Below are positions 61,901-64,000 of a DNA stretch of 64,000 nt, one piece after another. Each line of letters starts with the position of its first letter. Position 1 is the first letter of the stretch. The position numbers were made by a program, and so were the translations under genes. Under the pieces are notes generated by a model that was given only the letters and a program-made list of their open reading frames with translations, ran no database searches and had not been told where the DNA came from. The DNA lies in NCBI RefSeq assembly GCF_037975245.1, contig NC_092575.1, forward strand, positions 13,859,310 to 13,923,309, written 5' to 3'. The DNA is from Apostichopus japonicus. Its lineage: Eukaryota > Echinodermata > Holothuroidea > Aspidochirotida > Stichopodidae.

Positions 61901-64000
61901 CGCTGTCTCTATCACCAGGTTCTACTTATTTTCTTCTTTTTTTTATTGGCTAATTCTGTCAGCCAAAGGATTCTGTGCAAGAGGTTGCTAGTTTTCAACA
62001 CTTAATTGTGGTTCTGTCTGTGGGTTTTTATCCAATAATAACTTTTCAATGCTTGGAAACTCATTTACATGATTTCTAATGTGATAAACATTGTTTTTTG
62101 TATGCAGTCAAGTTGGTGCATGTGCTTGTCTGTATGTGAGGCCCTAGCTTGTAACCCAATATTTCAAGATATATAGGTAACTACAGCAGATTTCATATTT
62201 GGCATGTGGCTTCCCCATACTACGGTAAGCACAAAAACCCTATTGTTTTGGTAGAGGTAAAAGGTCATGTGTGGTCAGCAGTGGTCAATTTGTGAACACA
62301 TTGTAATCGTTAACACAGTATTTCAAGAATGGAAACTTGGATGCTATATTAGGGGTTTGAATGTACGTTACATTGTACAAGCACCCCATTGCTTTGGTAG
62401 ATGTTCCACATTGAGTGTAAGAGCCTATTATTTTTGGTGGAGGTTAGAGGTCATTTGTGGTCAACAGGGGTCAGATTGTGAAAATGGTGTAACACAATAT
62501 CTCAAGAAGGGAACTTGGTATGTAATTAGCCTTTGGGTGATGTAGCCCTTGTATTTTTTGAGATCATGAACAGAGGTGAAAGTCTGAAACTTGTAAATAA
62601 GATATCTGAAAAAGTAGAAGTTGCTCAATTGAACTTGAAACTTGCTTTATGTAGGTACCCCTTGGTGAGTAGATGATAACTCCTACTTGTATAAGGAGTC
62701 AAAGGCCTTAGGTAAATCCAAGAACCTTGCATTTCTCATCATTTCTGGTCAGCAGTGTGTCATGTAGGAGAACCTTGTAACAGTAGTTGCTGCTCATATT
62801 GGCAAGGAATCACCAAGTCTTTTGACTTTCAGGTTTATTGAATTGTCAATTGAAAGCATCTGTAAAGATACAGTAAATCTTTGATTTTATATATTTTGTA
62901 GGTCAGCTTGTGTTGATTGATAAATGTGACAGCAATCTGCTTGTGGAAAGCAAACTTATTGGCACTGTTTACATTTGAATGACTTATATCTGAGTTTGTG
63001 TGTGGGGAGGGGGGACAAATCAATGTTTATAAGAGCTTCCATATTCATCCCCTGTCCCATACTGAATTTTGTATGAGCTACATACTGTACTATTATTGAT
63101 TCAAACATTCAATTGTTTAAATCTGCACATATACTCTAATTTTTTCCTTGAATTACAGTTGAAGGAAGAAAGTCTGCCCCAAGTAAGGCAATAGATTTGG
63201 ATATGATGTTGAGTAGAATTCCAAGAAAAACAATACATTTTTTGGAGAGAAATGAAAGACTCCCTCCAAGAATTCGTAAAGAATTTGTGCGACTAGTGGT
63301 AGATAACATTATTGACTGCAAAGGAGCTACATACCCTAGAACAAGTGAGTTGCGTTTATATGCCAGCCAAATAGTCAGCAAGTATAAAACACTTGGAGAC
63401 CATCTTGATGGAGTGGTAGTTGGAACAGGATACGAGAGCTTACTGAAACAATTCGTCAATCGAGTGGACAATCTTGGGAGATCTGTTGTTCAGGGATCAC
63501 TGAAAAGAAAAGCATTGGCAGGATGCAAAAGTCCCAAAGAGAGACTAGCAGACCAGTACGGGTGTGTAAGTTGGCAGCCTGAGTCTTTGCCGGAGGGTGA
63601 ATCGGGGGAATCTCAAAGAAAGATTATGAATGAGCTGAAAAGCCTGTGGGAGTCTGGGACTGGAAAAACAAAGGATGTAAAGAACAAAATGGTACACACA
63701 TATGCTACACAAAGAAAGGACATTAATGAAAAAGACTGTGTTCTGACAGATATCATAGAAAACTGGCCTTTTTTGTTTGAGGAGTACTTGCTGGCTCACT
63801 TCAAGAAACTTATGGGAATTGACATCATGGAAAAAATGTCATCTAACTTTGAGCATAGAGTTCCAAAGCTTTACAGATACTTTCAACAAGTAGCCAAGCC
63901 AAAGATTGAAGCAACCCACGAAAAGATACAAGATGCGGTTGACAAGAAAGAAGACAATAGCCCTCAAGTAATGGGACTGCTAATGCTTCTGAGCGAGCAC
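58953..64000 (+). CDS. SAMD3-like SAM-domain gene, three exons seen, open at both ends
   Basis: Exon at 58953-59200 (acceptor TTATTTTACAG, donor AAAAAAG|GTAAGA) reads LDSSSTASDTDTDRDTVIIS, then a SAM-like domain: VCWNSVPDIKDEQLRRLLAK, LTTDDLEYIREDDILGI, ARKLIKGFKK. It leaves one nucleotide. Exon 61817-61918 (after GATCGTAG) completes Asp and reads ESSSNADSSPSSSGQSRTAS to SLSP, leaving one G. Exon 63159 onward (after GAATTACAG) completes Val and stays open for 280 codons to the window edge. It contains RTSELRLYASQIVSKYKTLG, GYESLLKQFVNRVDNLGRS and LADQYGCVSWQPE, the pattern of fish and invertebrate SAMD3-like proteins. The phases agree across both introns. An earlier exon leaving two nucleotides must lie upstream. 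The gene is probably the accessory gene of the transposon; its function is unknown. Confidence 0.7.
60587..60958 (+). CDS. Unidentified 123-codon frame in the SAM gene's first intron
   Basis: ATG at 60587, stop at 60956-60958. The middle reads DYSSRDNPKLYNYIAMQGWI and YDGLLLHGWERTLTKILHDH, which looks protein-like. A CTGCTTTTTTAG acceptor lies near 60649 and a possible donor TTTTTG|GTAATT near 60890. The phase does not fit the preceding SAM exon, so it is not a simple extra exon of that gene. I do not recognise it; it could be another element gene or chance. Confidence 0.3.
   Translation: MLCSQQHRIHLFPLLCSCFFSDYSSRDNPKLYNYIAMQGWIIIPLGFDMDSIIPKLCYKGHIYDGLLLHGWERTLTKILHDHNLDRFMIFNVVTEFEPPVFGNLLIKGFLHILKVSKSSSVSL
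61190..62800 (+). repeat. Degenerate tandem repeat with GGTCA and GATATC motifs
   Basis: Diverged units, about 120-180 bp each, contain the series GAGGTAAAAGGTCATTTG, AGGGGTCAAATTGTGAAAAC, CTTGTAA-CACGATATC, ACAAGAAGGGAAGCTTGGAC and a TTGAGTGCAAGA block. Units are clear at about 61190, 61350, 61490, 61605, 62255, 62440 and 62560. They lie mainly in the introns of the SAM gene around the 61817 exon. Confidence 0.75.

Larger units (their letters stand above)
53795..64000 (+). mobile_element. Second CACTG-ended element, right end outside the window
   Basis: CACTGTAAGAAATGTACGTA at 53795 begins a terminus whose continuation includes TTGCCGCGTGAAATAACA. A second CACTGTAAAAATCC end at 55274 continues with TTGCGGCGTGAAATAACA. 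A subterminal motif with AGTGCTC(A/C)GAC and GTAAAATAACRTT recurs at 53876-53985 and 55553-55650, with a weaker copy at 54589-54680. Downstream lie a transposase (56105-58940) and a SAM-domain accessory gene (58953 to the edge). The right end was not seen, and which of the two termini is the real left end cannot be decided here. It resembles the 20836-25198 element in its CACTGTAA ends and in carrying a SAMD3-like gene. Confidence 0.5.

Noticed and set aside
1-64000. CRISPR arrays, bacterial operons, rRNA genes
   Set aside because: No short direct repeats with unique spacers, no operon-like gene packing and no rRNA motifs; the tandem array unit is far too long for CRISPR.

Overview
This is eukaryotic, AT-rich, intron-containing nuclear DNA from an animal. 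It has spliced exons with canonical GT/AG sites, tRNA-derived SINEs, a 5'-truncated LINE, animal-type DNA transposons and long AT microsatellites. An NXPE/CPED1-like PC-esterase, a single-exon Ig-like receptor and degenerate AGGTCA-rich repeats point to a marine invertebrate deuterostome. An echinoderm such as a sea cucumber is my guess, made from memory and not tested. A run of 100 N (17901-18000) marks a scaffold gap.

Layout. 1-17900: a head-to-tail array of a 2.27-kb unit (about eight copies) that runs into the gap. Each copy but one carries a 467-bp TTAA-flanked MITE; the seventh has a clean empty site. Each unit also has one plausible 86-nt coding exon. 18001-20835: SINE fragment and AT microsatellites. 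20836-25198: a complete CACTG-ended DNA transposon with a decayed second-ORF gene whose 3' exon is repeated four times. 26020-30247: two phase-compatible exons of an unidentified plus-strand gene (proline-rich, then basic with dibasic sites). 28.8-29.5 kb: two minisatellites. 31.1-33.8 kb: two SINE-like copies and a LINE 3' fragment with a 16-bp target duplication. 35273-36430 (-): Ig-like type I membrane protein. 37303-37595: SINE with a stuttered 5' end. 43563-48556 (-): two-exon NXPE/CPED1-like gene, joined here by splice phase. 48.6-53.8 kb: no gene, repeat fragments and a double hairpin. 53.8-64 kb: a second and apparently larger transposon copy: duplicated CACTG termini, a zinc-finger DDE-type transposase broken by frameshifts, then a spliced SAM-domain gene running off the window.

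How it fits together. Most recognisable coding capacity is mobile-element derived. The two CACTG elements seem to belong to one broad two-gene class: a C2H2-finger transposase plus a SAMD3-like accessory protein. The left element keeps only pieces of the accessory gene (start, middle and C-terminal exon); the right one keeps the transposase and the N-terminal and central part of the accessory gene. The likely host genes are the Ig-like receptor, the NXPE-like enzyme and the two-exon plus-strand gene. Several single-base indels fall in homopolymers (array copies 7-8, transposase), so some apparent gene breaks could be assembly errors.
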